Below, in pieces: positions 52,644 through 61,426 of a DNA stretch of 64,000 bases (positions are counted from its first letter, which is position 1; every line of letters starts with the position of its first letter). The stretch lies in the NCBI GenBank assembly GCA_017303935.1, contig JAFLBD010000001.1, positions 372,001 to 436,000 of the forward strand. Direction: 5' to 3'. The notes beneath the pieces are model-generated. The model was given only the letters and a program-made list of their open reading frames with translations, was not told where the DNA came from and did no database searches. Origin of the DNA: Armatimonadota bacterium. Lineage in GTDB: Bacteria; Armatimonadota; Fimbriimonadia; Fimbriimonadales; Fimbriimonadaceae. The translations under genes and the position numbers were made by a program.

Positions 52644-54182
52644 TTACTTGAACTTCGCGTAGTTGGTCTCAAATAGGCCCTTGAGGTGATTGGCCTTTTC
52701 GTCGTACGCAGCCTTATCCGCCCAAGCTTCTCGTGGGTTGAGAATCGATGTCGGCACATCTCCGCAAGACTGCGGGACTTCAAGTCCAAACACTGGGTCA
52801 ACTGTGAAGGTTGCATTGTTCAAGCTACCGTTCAGAGCCGCTGAGAGCAGTGCACGAGTGTGTTTGAGGCTCATTCGCGAACCGACGCCAGGGCCACCGC
52901 CAGTCCAGCCGGTGTTCACGAGCCAGACCATTGCGCCATGCTTCTGCATTTTCTCGGCGAGTAGCGTAGCGTACTTGCTTGGGTGCAGCGGCAAAAACGG
53001 CGCGCCAAAGCAAGTGCTGAAGGTTGTTTGAGGTTCAGTGACGCCTGCTTCTGTGCCAGCAACCTTCGCGGTGTAGCCGTTAAGGAAGTGGAACATCGCC
53101 TGCTCTGGTGTGAGCCGGCTGATAGGAGGCAAAACGCCAAAGGCGTCGCAAGTCAAGAAGAAGATGTTTTGCGGGTGACCGCCGACGCTCGGAATCGCTG
53201 CGCCATCGATAAAATCGATCGGGTACGCGCACCGAGTGTTCTCGGTCAACGAACCGTCGTCGTAGTTTGGCACTCGCTTGTCGTCCATGACGACGTTTTC
53301 GAGGACTGATCCGTACTTGATGGCGTTCCAAATTTCGGGTTCTCCCTCTTTGCTCAAGCGGATGCACTTCGCGTAGCAGCCCCCTTCAAAGTTGAATACA
53401 CCGGTGTCGGTCCAGCCGTGCTCGTCGTCACCGATCAAACTGCGCTCTGGATCAGCAGAGAGAGTGGTCTTGCCCGTTCCGCTGAGGCCAAAGAACAGCG
53501 CGACATCTCCCGATTTTCCGATGTTGGACGAGCAGTGCATGCTCATCACGCCCTTGAGTGGCAACAGGTAATTCAGGATCGTAAAGACCGACTTCTTCAT
53601 TTCGCCGGCGTACATCGTGCCCATGATAATCACCTCTTTGGTGGCGAAGTTGAGCGCGATGACAGCGTCGCGGGATTCACCAGACACTTCGCGATCGTAG
53701 GTCTCTCGGCAGAGATTGATGATAGTCCATTCTGGCGAGAAGTTCGACAGTTCGCTGGCGGTCGGCCGGATCAACAAAGTCTTGATAAACTGCGCGTGGT
53801 AGGCGTTTTCTGTGATCACCCGGACGTTAATTCGATGTGCTGGGTCGGCTCCACCGTAGGCATCAACCACATAGATTCGCTCCTTTGTGGCGAGTGCTTG
53901 ATTAGCCTTCGCGCGGAGAGCATTGAATTCTTCTGGCTCCATTCCGGTGTTGTTGTCCCACCAGATATTGCCTTCACTGCTAGGATCGCGAACAGTTCGC
54001 TTATCCTTCGGAGTTCGACCGGTGTACTTGCCCGTGTAGGCAACAAGTGCGCCATCAGCTGACAGAATTCCTTCGCCGTGCTTGATAGCATGCTCGATCA
54101 GCTCAGGAGTGGTGAGATTACGGAAAATGTTCTTGGCGGCTTCCACATTGAAGCCCGTTTCGTTAGACGTCGTCGCTGCCAT
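52644..54182 (-). CDS. pckA: Phosphoenolpyruvate carboxykinase (ATP)
   Basis: Gluconeogenic enzyme that makes PEP from oxaloacetate and ATP. Motifs are the N-terminal [14 protein letters not shown], the kinase-1a P-loop [11 protein letters not shown] at residues 232-242 with Lys239, the metal-binding LIGDDEHGW at 249-257, [11 protein letters not shown], and the adenine-binding NTGWTGG. Length (512) is normal. I start at the ATG 54182; an in-frame ATG at 54230 adds 16 residues that do not look like the family, and AAAGGA lies 12 nt upstream of the chosen start. Its promoter lies at 54245-54272. Confidence 0.95.
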   Translation of the reverse strand: MAATTSNETGFNVEAAKNIFRNLTTPELIEHAIKHGEGILSADGALVAYTGKYTGRTPKDKRTVRDPSSEGNIWWDNNTGMEPEEFNALRAKANQALATKERIYVVDAYGGADPAHRINVRVITENAYHAQFIKTLLIRPTASELSNFSPEWTIINLCRETYDREVSGESRDAVIALNFATKEVIIMGTMYAGEMKKSVFTILNYLLPLKGVMSMHCSSNIGKSGDVALFFGLSGTGKTTLSADPERSLIGDDEHGWTDTGVFNFEGGCYAKCIRLSKEGEPEIWNAIKYGSVLENVVMDDKRVPNYDDGSLTENTRCAYPIDFIDGAAIPSVGGHPQNIFFLTCDAFGVLPPISRLTPEQAMFHFLNGYTAKVAGTEAGVTEPQTTFSTCFGAPFLPLHPSKYATLLAEKMQKHGAMVWLVNTGWTGGGPGVGSRMSLKHTRALLSAALNGSLNNATFTVDPVFGLEVPQSCGDVPTSILNPREAWADKAAYDEKANHLKGLFETNYAKFK

Positions 54183-54244
54183 GGTTTTGATAGTTCCTTT
54201 GGGAGTTGCACCCTCGCAACGTGATCCCAAGTTGTCACGGATTC

Positions 54245-54296
54245 ACTATAGGATACCTTTCGACGGCCCCAAGATAGATTCCTACAATTCTAGGAA
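54245..54296 (-). promoter_or_regulatory. pckA promoter and adjacent palindrome
   Basis: On the minus strand TTGGGG (54267-54272) and TATAGT (54245-54250) lie 16 bp apart, about 62 nt ahead of the pckA ATG. Directly upstream, 54279-54296 is an inverted repeat of TTCCTA and TAGGAA with a 6-nt centre, which could be an operator. No T-tract follows, so it is less likely to be a terminator for phhB. Confidence 0.45.
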
Positions 54297-54320
54297 CACC
54301 CCAGCAATTTCACTGGAGTT

Positions 54321-54614
54321 CTAAATCGCAGCGTTGATCTGCCTTGCAAGCTCAAAATCGTATGAAGTGAGCTTGTTGGATGCATCGTGAGTGGTTAGGG
54401 TCACGGTGACTTTGCTGTACGAGAGAAGGATATCCGGGTGATGATTCAACTTCTCAGCCAAATCAGCAATTAGATTCGTGAGCTGAAGATTGCTAAGATA
54501 GCTGCCTGTTTCAAATTCCCGCGAGAGCACTCCGCTCGCGACGTTCCAGTCCGGCACTGTGGCTTGCTGAGCTACGATCTCGTCTTGACTTAAAGCGTCG
54601 TACGAGAGGTTCAT
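54321..54614 (-). CDS. phhB: 4a-hydroxytetrahydrobiopterin (pterin carbinolamine) dehydratase
   Basis: A 97-residue pterin-4a-carbinolamine dehydratase, which recycles the cofactor of aromatic amino-acid hydroxylases or acts in pterin metabolism. The active-site signature is HHPDILLSYSKVTVTLTTHD with its two histidines, and ELARQINA at the C-terminus; PDWNV near residue 21 is also typical. No phenylalanine hydroxylase gene is in the window. Its start codon overlaps the stop of pheT by 4 bp, so it is the last gene of a pheS-pheT-phhB transcript. Confidence 0.93.
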   Translation of the reverse strand: MNLSYDALSQDEIVAQQATVPDWNVASGVLSREFETGSYLSNLQLTNLIADLAEKLNHHPDILLSYSKVTVTLTTHDASNKLTSYDFELARQINAAI

Positions 54615-56650
54615 CGAAGCACTCCGCCAATCTCTTGAATCGCCGCGACAATCTTGTCGCGAAGTTCATTGGCTTCGGCATCTGTGTAGTTCTCGCCCAT
54701 TTTTCGGAACTGCATCGAGATCGCCAGCGAATGGAATCCTTCTTCGATCCCTTTGCCGCTATACACGTCAAACAGATTGACCGTTTCCAAAACGGGGCCA
54801 GCAGCAATGCGAATTGTGGATTCAACTTCGCTATACGGGACCTGCGTCGGAATCACAAAGGCGATATCCCGGCGCACGGCTGGATTTCGGCTAATCTGCC
54901 GTAACTTGACCTCGGTGTTCGGGTTTTGGAAGAACACCAGAAGATCCATCTCGGCCATATATGTCTCTGTTGGGAGTCCGATTTCGATGGCGTAGTCAGG
55001 ATCGATCTTCCCCACCGTTCCGACCCACAGCCGTCCAGAATCGACCATGATTCCGGCTTGGCGAGTCGGGTGGAAGCGGTGGTCTGGAAGCCGCGGGAGA
55101 GCAAATTGGACGTCGTCGCCGACCAGTTTGCCAAGCTCTTCGATGATGCCCTTCACTGTCCAAAAATCAGCCTGTGGGCTGGACTTTTGGGCAAAGTGCT
55201 GATCTTGCATGTCGCCCGTCACCAAGATCGAAAGCTCTGGGCTCTCATCGATCACGTACTCGCCTTGGACGAAGACCTTGCCGATCTCAAACAGCCTGAC
55301 GTTCTTGCCTCCATTCCTCAGCGCGGCGTCGGCGAGGGAAGGCAGCAATGAACTCCGGAGATACTGAAGTTCGGGTGAATGTGGGTTGCGAACCAACACC
55401 CGTCGATCTGGATTGAAATCAAGCCGATGAGCATCGCGCATCGTGTGTGAGATCACTTGATCTAGGCCGCACCGAAGCATCGTCTTTTTGGCGGTGTCGA
55501 TGATCGAGGTCACGCCAAAAACGCCGCCCCGAGGGGTCGTGCCTTGTGGCAATAGCTCTGGAATGTGCTCGTAGCCATAAACCCGACCAATCTCTTCGAT
55601 GACGTCCTCCTCAAGAGTGACATCGGGACGCCAGGTCGGAACGATAACTTCGAATGTATCGGAATTTGGAGTGACGCCGAAGCCCAACTTCTGCAGAATG
55701 GTGAGCATTTCGTTGTCTGAAATCTCCATCCCCCAGAGCTTTCTAGCCCGTGCCGGACGAAGGGCGATCGTTACCTGCTTCGGCTTGGTCGGATACAGAT
55801 CGATGATTTCATTTGGTGCAGGTGCCCCGGAAATCTGAGAATACAATTCGGCAAATCGGTAAAGCGCAGCGAGGACTCCTTCAGGGTCGACGCTTCGCTC
55901 AAATCGGTAGCTTGCTTCGGTATTCAAGCCGAGTTCCTTTCGAGTTTTGCGCACGCTCGAATTATTAAAGTGTGCGCTTTCGATCAGCATCCGCTTGGTC
56001 GAATCGCTGAACTCAGTTTCGACGCCGCCCATGACTCCGGCCGCCGCCACTGGCTTGTCGGAATCACAAATCATCATATGGTGCGCTTTGAGCTCGTGCT
56101 CAACGCCATTCAGCGTGGTGAGCTTTTCACCAGATTTGGCTTGGCGAACAACGATCTTTTGCCCAGAAAGTTGATCCAAATCGAATGCATGAAGAGGCTG
56201 TCCCAACTCAAGCATGACGTAGTTCGTAAGGTCGACGACCAAGCTAATCGATCTTTGTCCTGCCTGGGTCAGTCGCTCTTCAAGCCATTTCGGTGAGGCT
56301 TGTTGAACCACCGATTCATAGACCAGACACGCATAGCGAGAACACGTTTCAGTCTCGATAGTAACCCGATCTGAAGTGCCTGCAGTCGCATTCTCGAAGC
56401 GGCCCGAGACTTTGGTGTAGAGATCGGTAGGCTTGGCACCCGGATCTTTGGCGAGGATTTCTCTCGCGAGTCCAAATGCGCTTAGTCCGTCGCCCCGATT
56501 CGCCATGACTTTGACATCGAGGACCGCGGATTCGTCCTCTCCGGTCAGGTCTTCGAGCTCAAACCCGGCCATCGTCAGCAGATCGCCGATTTCCTGCGCA
56601 TTCAAGGGAGTCGTGACATATTCACGCAGTAGTGAGAGTGGGAGTTTCAT
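54611..56650 (-). CDS. pheT: Phenylalanyl-tRNA synthetase beta chain, short form
   Basis: Beta subunit of the heterotetrameric enzyme, 679 residues against 785-805 in E. coli, B. subtilis and Thermus. It opens MKLPLSLLREYVTTPLNAQE and passes directly from ELEDLTGEDESAVL to DVKVMANRGDGLSAFG, missing the roughly 110-residue EMAP/OB-fold tRNA-binding domain (residues about 40-150 of full-length PheT). The B3/B4 editing and B5 regions follow (NTEASYRFERSVDPEGV, TWRPDVTLEEDVIEEIGRVYG), and a C-terminal FDX-ACB domain ends FRKMGENYTDAEANELRDKI. It is 6 bp downstream of pheS. Confidence 0.95.
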   Translation of the reverse strand: MKLPLSLLREYVTTPLNAQEIGDLLTMAGFELEDLTGEDESAVLDVKVMANRGDGLSAFGLAREILAKDPGAKPTDLYTKVSGRFENATAGTSDRVTIETETCSRYACLVYESVVQQASPKWLEERLTQAGQRSISLVVDLTNYVMLELGQPLHAFDLDQLSGQKIVVRQAKSGEKLTTLNGVEHELKAHHMMICDSDKPVAAAGVMGGVETEFSDSTKRMLIESAHFNNSSVRKTRKELGLNTEASYRFERSVDPEGVLAALYRFAELYSQISGAPAPNEIIDLYPTKPKQVTIALRPARARKLWGMEISDNEMLTILQKLGFGVTPNSDTFEVIVPTWRPDVTLEEDVIEEIGRVYGYEHIPELLPQGTTPRGGVFGVTSIIDTAKKTMLRCGLDQVISHTMRDAHRLDFNPDRRVLVRNPHSPELQYLRSSLLPSLADAALRNGGKNVRLFEIGKVFVQGEYVIDESPELSILVTGDMQDQHFAQKSSPQADFWTVKGIIEELGKLVGDDVQFALPRLPDHRFHPTRQAGIMVDSGRLWVGTVGKIDPDYAIEIGLPTETYMAEMDLLVFFQNPNTEVKLRQISRNPAVRRDIAFVIPTQVPYSEVESTIRIAAGPVLETVNLFDVYSGKGIEEGFHSLAISMQFRKMGENYTDAEANELRDKIVAAIQEIGGVLR

Positions 56651-56656
56651 TAGAAA

Positions 56657-57664
56657 TTAGGCAAACTGATTCAAGAACCGAAGGTCGTTTTCGAGGAAGT
56701 GGCGGAGGTCATCCACGCCGTAGGCCATCATTGGAATTCGCTCCACGCCGAGCCCAAACGCCCAACCAGAGTACTTCTCGGTATCGATGCCATATCGTCT
56801 CAGGATGTTGGGGTGAATCAATCCCGCTCCACCCAATTCGACCCATCGACCGTTGAAGAGCTTCTTAGTTGAGATCGCATAGTCTACGCCTGGTTCAACA
56901 AATGGGAAGAAGTCGGGTCGGAATCGAACCTTGACATCATCACCGAACATCGCTGATGCGAACGCGCGGAGCGTTCCTTTGAGGTGCGCCATCGAGACCC
57001 CTTCATCCACCATGAACGCATCCACCTGATGGAAAGTGTGTCCATGAGTCCGGTCGACAGCTTCATTTCGGAAAGTTCGTCCCACGGTGAATTTGCGCAA
57101 GGGAGGCTGAGTCGTTTCGAACACGTGGCCCTGGAGAGACGTGCACTGGGTCCGCAGTAGCAAGTCGTCGGTCACATAGAATGTGTCTTGCTCGTCCATA
57201 GCCGGGTGGTCCGGCGGATAGTTCAACGCGGAAAAGTTGTAATCGAAGTGTTCGAGTTCTGGAGATTCCATGTACTCGAAACCAAGCCCGATGAATACTT
57301 CTTTGATCTTGTTTGTCGTGAGCTGAAGGATGTGCTCGCGACCAGCCGTTGCGGTACGTCCGGGCATCGTGATGTCGATCCGTTCGGCTTCGAACTGAAC
57401 GGCACGTTCCTGAGCACGCAGGTGCTTTTCTCGCGCTGCAAGTTCAGTTTCCACTCTTGCCTTCGCTTCATTGACCGCCTTGCCAAAAGACGGTCGTTCG
57501 GCTAGATCAATTTGACCCAGCTTCTGCATCAATCCTGAAAGCGAACCTTTTTTCCCAAGAAATGCGGATTCTGCCTCTTTGAGAGCGGCGGTCGTCGCGC
57601 AACTTCCAATAGATTGCAGGGCTTCAGCCTCGATGGCGGCAATGGTGTCCAAACTCGTTGACAT
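56657..57664 (-). CDS. pheS: Phenylalanyl-tRNA synthetase alpha chain
   Basis: Catalytic subunit that forms phenylalanyl-adenylate. The N-terminal coiled coil (about residues 1-85, with FLGKKGSLSGLMQKLG) binds tRNA. The class II core shows GFEYMESPELEHFDYNFSAL, HPAMDEQDTFYV, LLRTQCTSLQ (Ser/Thr substrate side), RTFRNEAVDRTHGHTFHQVD (motif 2 with His) and WAFGLGVERIPMMAYGVDDL (motif 3). Length 335 is normal. AAGGGGAG lies 2 nt before the ATG. The 67 bp upstream show no T-box, so regulation by tRNA-Phe through such a leader is unlikely. Confidence 0.96.
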   Translation of the reverse strand: MSTSLDTIAAIEAEALQSIGSCATTAALKEAESAFLGKKGSLSGLMQKLGQIDLAERPSFGKAVNEAKARVETELAAREKHLRAQERAVQFEAERIDITMPGRTATAGREHILQLTTNKIKEVFIGLGFEYMESPELEHFDYNFSALNYPPDHPAMDEQDTFYVTDDLLLRTQCTSLQGHVFETTQPPLRKFTVGRTFRNEAVDRTHGHTFHQVDAFMVDEGVSMAHLKGTLRAFASAMFGDDVKVRFRPDFFPFVEPGVDYAISTKKLFNGRWVELGGAGLIHPNILRRYGIDTEKYSGWAFGLGVERIPMMAYGVDDLRHFLENDLRFLNQFA

Positions 57665-57731
57665 CTCCCCTTAGGTTGACGCTTAGGAGGCCAAAATTTC
57701 AAGCGGGTGCATACCAGGATACAATGAGAGC

Positions 57732-58301
57732 GTGCCAGCAGTTATTACGCTTCTACGAACGCAATTTAAGGATGATGTCGAATTGGAATCCAGCGGTGGA
57801 TTTCAGGAATTGGAACGCTTGTCCAAATCAGTAGAAGGATCGCATCGCCCCACCGTTTGGAAGCGCGTCACCGGAGCTGGCTACCTGACGATGACCTTGT
57901 TCGACAGCGTCGAGGCGGCTCAACAATTCCAGACCACGTTGACATGCTCACCGGGATTCGAGCAAATGGTTCAGGGTTTGGCGGAGGTGCCTGACTTTGA
58001 CGAATTTGAAGTATTGCTAACCAAAGGCATCGCTCCTGAAGATGTCCCGATCAACGGCTACTGCAGCGTAAACAGCTTAGTCCCAGAACCTGGACACGCA
58101 CAAGAGGAGCTTGTCGAAGCGCGGTATGTGCTCGAATCACTCTTCCAGATCGAAGGATTCTTGGGCGCATTTGTTGGCCGAAGTATGGTCGCGGTCGAGC
58201 GCCTTGACAGTGTGGCGTTTTGGCGCGACGGAGAAGCCGCCGAGAAGGCGATTCCGATCCGAGTCAATACCAACTTGCGGCTGTACCGGCGCGTGCTCTA
58301 A
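57732..58301 (+). CDS. Hypothetical protein, possibly two ferredoxin-like (ABM) halves
   Basis: A 189-residue protein I do not recognise. No signal peptide or membrane helix. The sequence reads as two similar halves of about 90 residues, each with a strand-helix-strand pattern (TLFDSVEAAQQFQTTLTCSP and LDSVAFWRDGEAAEKAIPIR), which recalls dimeric alpha/beta-barrel (antibiotic-biosynthesis-monooxygenase-like) folds, but this is a guess. A TACAAT hexamer (57720-57725) lies 6 nt before the GTG start, with no ribosome site. Its last 4 bp overlap the convergent livG gene. Confidence 0.62.
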   Translation: MPAVITLLRTQFKDDVELESSGGFQELERLSKSVEGSHRPTVWKRVTGAGYLTMTLFDSVEAAQQFQTTLTCSPGFEQMVQGLAEVPDFDEFEVLLTKGIAPEDVPINGYCSVNSLVPEPGHAQEELVEARYVLESLFQIEGFLGAFVGRSMVAVERLDSVAFWRDGEAAEKAIPIRVNTNLRLYRRVL

Positions 58302-59080
58302 ACGGCTTCGCCGAGATACGCTTCGATCACTTTCGGATTGTTGCGGATATCGGCAGGCCCGCCTTGCGCGATTTCCTCGCCGTGGTCAAGCACAAAGATT
58401 CGCTCGCAAAGATTCATCACGAACTTCATATCGTGTTCAATCAGAAGCACGGTCTTATTGAATTCGTCCCGAATCCGGCGAACAGCCATCAGCAGGTCTT
58501 CGGATTCTTGCGGGTTCATTCCGGCGGCGGGTTCGTCCAGCAGCAAGAGTTCTGGGTCTGTTGCCATTGCGCGGGCGATTTCGAGCCTTCGCTGCTTGCC
58601 GTAGGGCAGATCGCAAGACCGCACTTTTGCAAAGTCAGCGAGGTCCATGACCTCGAGCAGTTCCATCGCTCGAAGTCGGATTCGCTCGGTGTCATGGATC
58701 GCGCCCGGTAGGTAGGCGAGCGATGAACCGAGGGTGGTTTTGTTGCGCAAAAATCCACCGATCATCACGTTCTCCAACACGCTTAGTGCGCTGAAAAGCC
58801 GAATGTTCTGAAAAGTTCGGGCGATGCCTCTCTTGGCAATGATATGTGGCGGCAATCCGGCGATCGACTTGCCGCCAAAGTTGATCTGGCCAGAAGTCGG
58901 CTTATAGACTCCAGTGACCATGTTGAAGCACGTGGTTTTGCCTGCTCCATTGGGGCCGATCAACCCAAAGAGGTCACCTTTGTTGATATGGAAGTTGACG
59001 CTGTTGACGGCGACCAAACCGCCAAATCGGATGGTCGCATCTTTGAGCTCCAGTAATACGTTGTTCGACGAAGAATCCAT
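58298..59080 (-). CDS. livG: Branched-chain amino acid ABC transporter ATPase LivG
   Basis: ATP-binding subunit of a HAAT-type importer for branched-chain amino acids or amides. Walker A is [16 protein letters not shown], with [21 protein letters not shown] ahead of it; the signature is [19 protein letters not shown], Walker [15 protein letters not shown], and the LivG-type tail is [19 protein letters not shown]. The LivG subgroup is indicated by the long loop before the signature ([21 protein letters not shown]). Its ATG overlaps the stop of livM (TAATG). No second ATPase (LivF) follows; the next gene is on the other strand. Confidence 0.94.
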   Translation of the reverse strand: MDSSSNNVLLELKDATIRFGGLVAVNSVNFHINKGDLFGLIGPNGAGKTTCFNMVTGVYKPTSGQINFGGKSIAGLPPHIIAKRGIARTFQNIRLFSALSVLENVMIGGFLRNKTTLGSSLAYLPGAIHDTERIRLRAMELLEVMDLADFAKVRSCDLPYGKQRRLEIARAMATDPELLLLDEPAAGMNPQESEDLLMAVRRIRDEFNKTVLLIEHDMKFVMNLCERIFVLDHGEEIAQGGPADIRNNPKVIEAYLGEAV

Positions 59081-60231
59081 TACGCGCTAACCTCCCGCTT
59101 TCGTAAAAATGTTGCGAGACCGATTTCCCTGTGGCCAAAAATCCCTTGGGGCCTAAGGAGCATCATGACAATGAGAACAACCGGGAAAATCACCATTCGA
59201 AGATTCGCGCTGGGCACCTGAACACCATTCAGTGCCGGTAGCAAGCTTGACCCGAACCCGAGAACTACTGCAGCTACCAGCGCGATCCCTGCTTTAGGAG
59301 CGAGCGCGGCGTAGCTGAACTTATGATCGTCGATCAGCTTTTTGATCATGCCGACGATGATCCCAAGGAACACAAGCACAGCAATCACGGCGACCAGCGG
59401 GACCGTAGGGCCATCGCGCAAGAGCTCTGGGAGTAAGAAGAGCGTGATGGCAGCCAAAACCGATCCGGTGATGGAACCAGTGCCGCCGAGTACCACCATC
59501 GTCAGCACGATGAACGACAGGTCCATGCTGAAAGAGGTTGGAGTCACGAAGCCTTCAAGGTGCATCAAAAGTGCGCCAGCCATGCCAGCAAACGCCGATC
59601 CGATCACGAATGCCGCGACTTTGACCTTGGTGACGTTCACACCCATCGCGCTAGCTGCGACTTCGTCTTCACGCACACTGAGGAAGGTCAGGCCGTGTGT
59701 TGTCTTGAGCAAGTTTCGGCAGACAGCAATGCAAAGGAATGCGAGCAACCAGATCAGTGGCAACGACCTGAGGGCAGGTGCGCTCATGCCATAGCTTTTG
59801 CCGAGTTCTGGTGTGTTCTGAATGATAATCCGCAAAATTTCGCCAAAACCAAGGGTCACCACAGCAAGGTAGTCGCCTCTCAACCGAAGGGAAGGAAGGC
59901 CGATTACAAAGCCCGCAATCGCTGCTGCGATTCCACCGACGACGATCGATCCGAGAAGGAGCGGAATGCTGTATGTTTGGGTCTTGGCGACATACATCGC
60001 AAATGCGCCCGCACTGTACGCGCCGACTTGGTAGAACGCGGCATGCCCGATCGAAAACTGGCCTGTGATGCCATTGATCAAATTGAGTGATACCGCGAGC
60101 GTGATGTAAAGTCCCGCGAGACCGATCAATCGTTCTGCAGTCGTGCCCATCGCGTGGCCGATCAAACCGACCAGAATTGCGCCAGCGACTGCGACGCCAA
60201 TGGAGCCCAATCGGATGCCCCAGAAGTTCAT
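59080..60231 (-). CDS. livM: Branched-chain amino acid ABC permease LivM
   Basis: Permease of the HAAT importer, 383 residues, about 10 hydrophobic helices. Signature segments are YITLAVSLNLINGITGQFSIGHAAFYQVGAY in pieces, SLRLRGDYLAVVTLGFGEILR and GVNVTKVKVAAFVIGSAFAGMAGAL, with PEPLR-like ATP-ase contact VVLGGTGSITGSV. The C-terminus adds an extra hydrophobic pair (ALAPKAGIALVAAVVLGFG) before RPQGIFGHREIG. It overlaps livG by 1 bp and livH by 4 bp. Confidence 0.93.
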   Translation of the reverse strand: MNFWGIRLGSIGVAVAGAILVGLIGHAMGTTAERLIGLAGLYITLAVSLNLINGITGQFSIGHAAFYQVGAYSAGAFAMYVAKTQTYSIPLLLGSIVVGGIAAAIAGFVIGLPSLRLRGDYLAVVTLGFGEILRIIIQNTPELGKSYGMSAPALRSLPLIWLLAFLCIAVCRNLLKTTHGLTFLSVREDEVAASAMGVNVTKVKVAAFVIGSAFAGMAGALLMHLEGFVTPTSFSMDLSFIVLTMVVLGGTGSITGSVLAAITLFLLPELLRDGPTVPLVAVIAVLVFLGIIVGMIKKLIDDHKFSYAALAPKAGIALVAAVVLGFGSSLLPALNGVQVPSANLRMVIFPVVLIVMMLLRPQGIFGHREIGLATFLRKREVSA

Positions 60232-61418
60232 ACCTTTTCCACCTTGGCCGAACCGAGAATTCCGCCTGGCTTAAACAACAGCACAGCGATCAAAACAACG
60301 AAAGCGATAGCGCGTTGATACTGGCTGAATCCGGCCCAGACAGTGATATTTTCCGCCAAGCCGATGAGGAGCCCGCCAAGCACTGCGCCGGGAATGTTGC
60401 CAATTCCTCCGAGAACCGCGGCGACGAAAGCCTTGATGCCCCACTCGACCCCGAGGAACGTGGTGATCGAGGTTCCGAGGAACGTGGCGCACATCATGCC
60501 GCCAGCACCAGCCAAGGCAGAGCCAATGACGAATGTGATGGTAATAATTTTGTCGACGTTGATCCCCATCAATGCGGCCGAATCAAAGTCGTGAGCCACG
60601 GCTCGCATTTGCCTTCCGACTGGAGTGAAAAGGACGAGGTGCCGCAAGATCATCATCAGCACGACGGTGGTGATGAACATGATCAACTGGCCCTTCGGAA
60701 CCGCGAGAGTGTATCGAGATTTCGCAGCATCTTCCTGTGCTTTTCGCAAGGCGTCGGCAGCGTCAAATCGTGCGTTGCGCACTTTCTGGCCCTCTGCAGA
60801 GAGGTCAAATTCGCTTGAAACTCCCTCGCGCTTGACTTGATCCGCAAGCTTTGTCGCCATTTCCTTGTCCAGCTTGGTCGCCGAATCAAGAGCAGATAAC
60901 TGCTGCGCGGAGGGTTTGATCAAGTCCACTGAAGCTTGACCGACGTACGGATTCACTTCTTCGCGGATGGAGCGTGGAGGAGAAACTGGGAGAACCAACG
61001 CCCCGCCGTATTGGAGGAGCAGCGAAACACCGATCGCGGTAATGAGCGATGCGATGCGCGGTTGATTCCGCATGGGGCGATAAGCGAACCGTTCGATCGC
61101 AATTCCGATGCCTGCGCAAACGACCATCGAGAGGACGAGCATCAGGATGATCGGCAATGCAGAGGTGGCATATGCCGGAGCGGCGCCTCCCGGCGACTGG
61201 TAGAACCCCATCTGCCAGCTAAGGAAAAGCGCAACGTATGCGCCGATCATGAAGACTTCACCGTGGGCGAAGTTAATCAGACGCAACACACCATATACCA
61301 TGGTGTAACCGAGTGCAATCAGCGCATAAATGGCCCCAAACATGAGACCATTGATGAGCTGTTGCGGCAGGGCTGGCCAATCCAGCCCTGCCATCAAGAT
61401 CGAAGGTTCGAACGGCAT
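60228..61418 (-). CDS. livH: Branched-chain amino acid ABC permease LivH with a long insertion
   Basis: Permease partner of livM. It opens LINGLMFGAIYALIALGYTMVYGVLRLINFAHGE in pieces and ends with GIGNIPGAVLGGLLIGLAEN, as in LivH. At 396 residues it is about 90 longer than usual (about 300). The extra part (about residues 150-245) is hydrophilic and charged, with DLIKPSAQQLSALDSATKL and SAEGQKVRNARFDAADALRK, and no membrane helix; it lies between two membrane helices, on the extracytoplasmic or cytoplasmic side depending on topology. The reading frame is continuous and the coding character is normal, so it is not a frameshift artefact. It is 8 bp after livK. Confidence 0.92.
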   Translation of the reverse strand: MPFEPSILMAGLDWPALPQQLINGLMFGAIYALIALGYTMVYGVLRLINFAHGEVFMIGAYVALFLSWQMGFYQSPGGAAPAYATSALPIILMLVLSMVVCAGIGIAIERFAYRPMRNQPRIASLITAIGVSLLLQYGGALVLPVSPPRSIREEVNPYVGQASVDLIKPSAQQLSALDSATKLDKEMATKLADQVKREGVSSEFDLSAEGQKVRNARFDAADALRKAQEDAAKSRYTLAVPKGQLIMFITTVVLMMILRHLVLFTPVGRQMRAVAHDFDSAALMGINVDKIITITFVIGSALAGAGGMMCATFLGTSITTFLGVEWGIKAFVAAVLGGIGNIPGAVLGGLLIGLAENITVWAGFSQYQRAIAFVVLIAVLLFKPGGILGSAKVEKV

Positions 61419-61426
61419 TCTATGTC

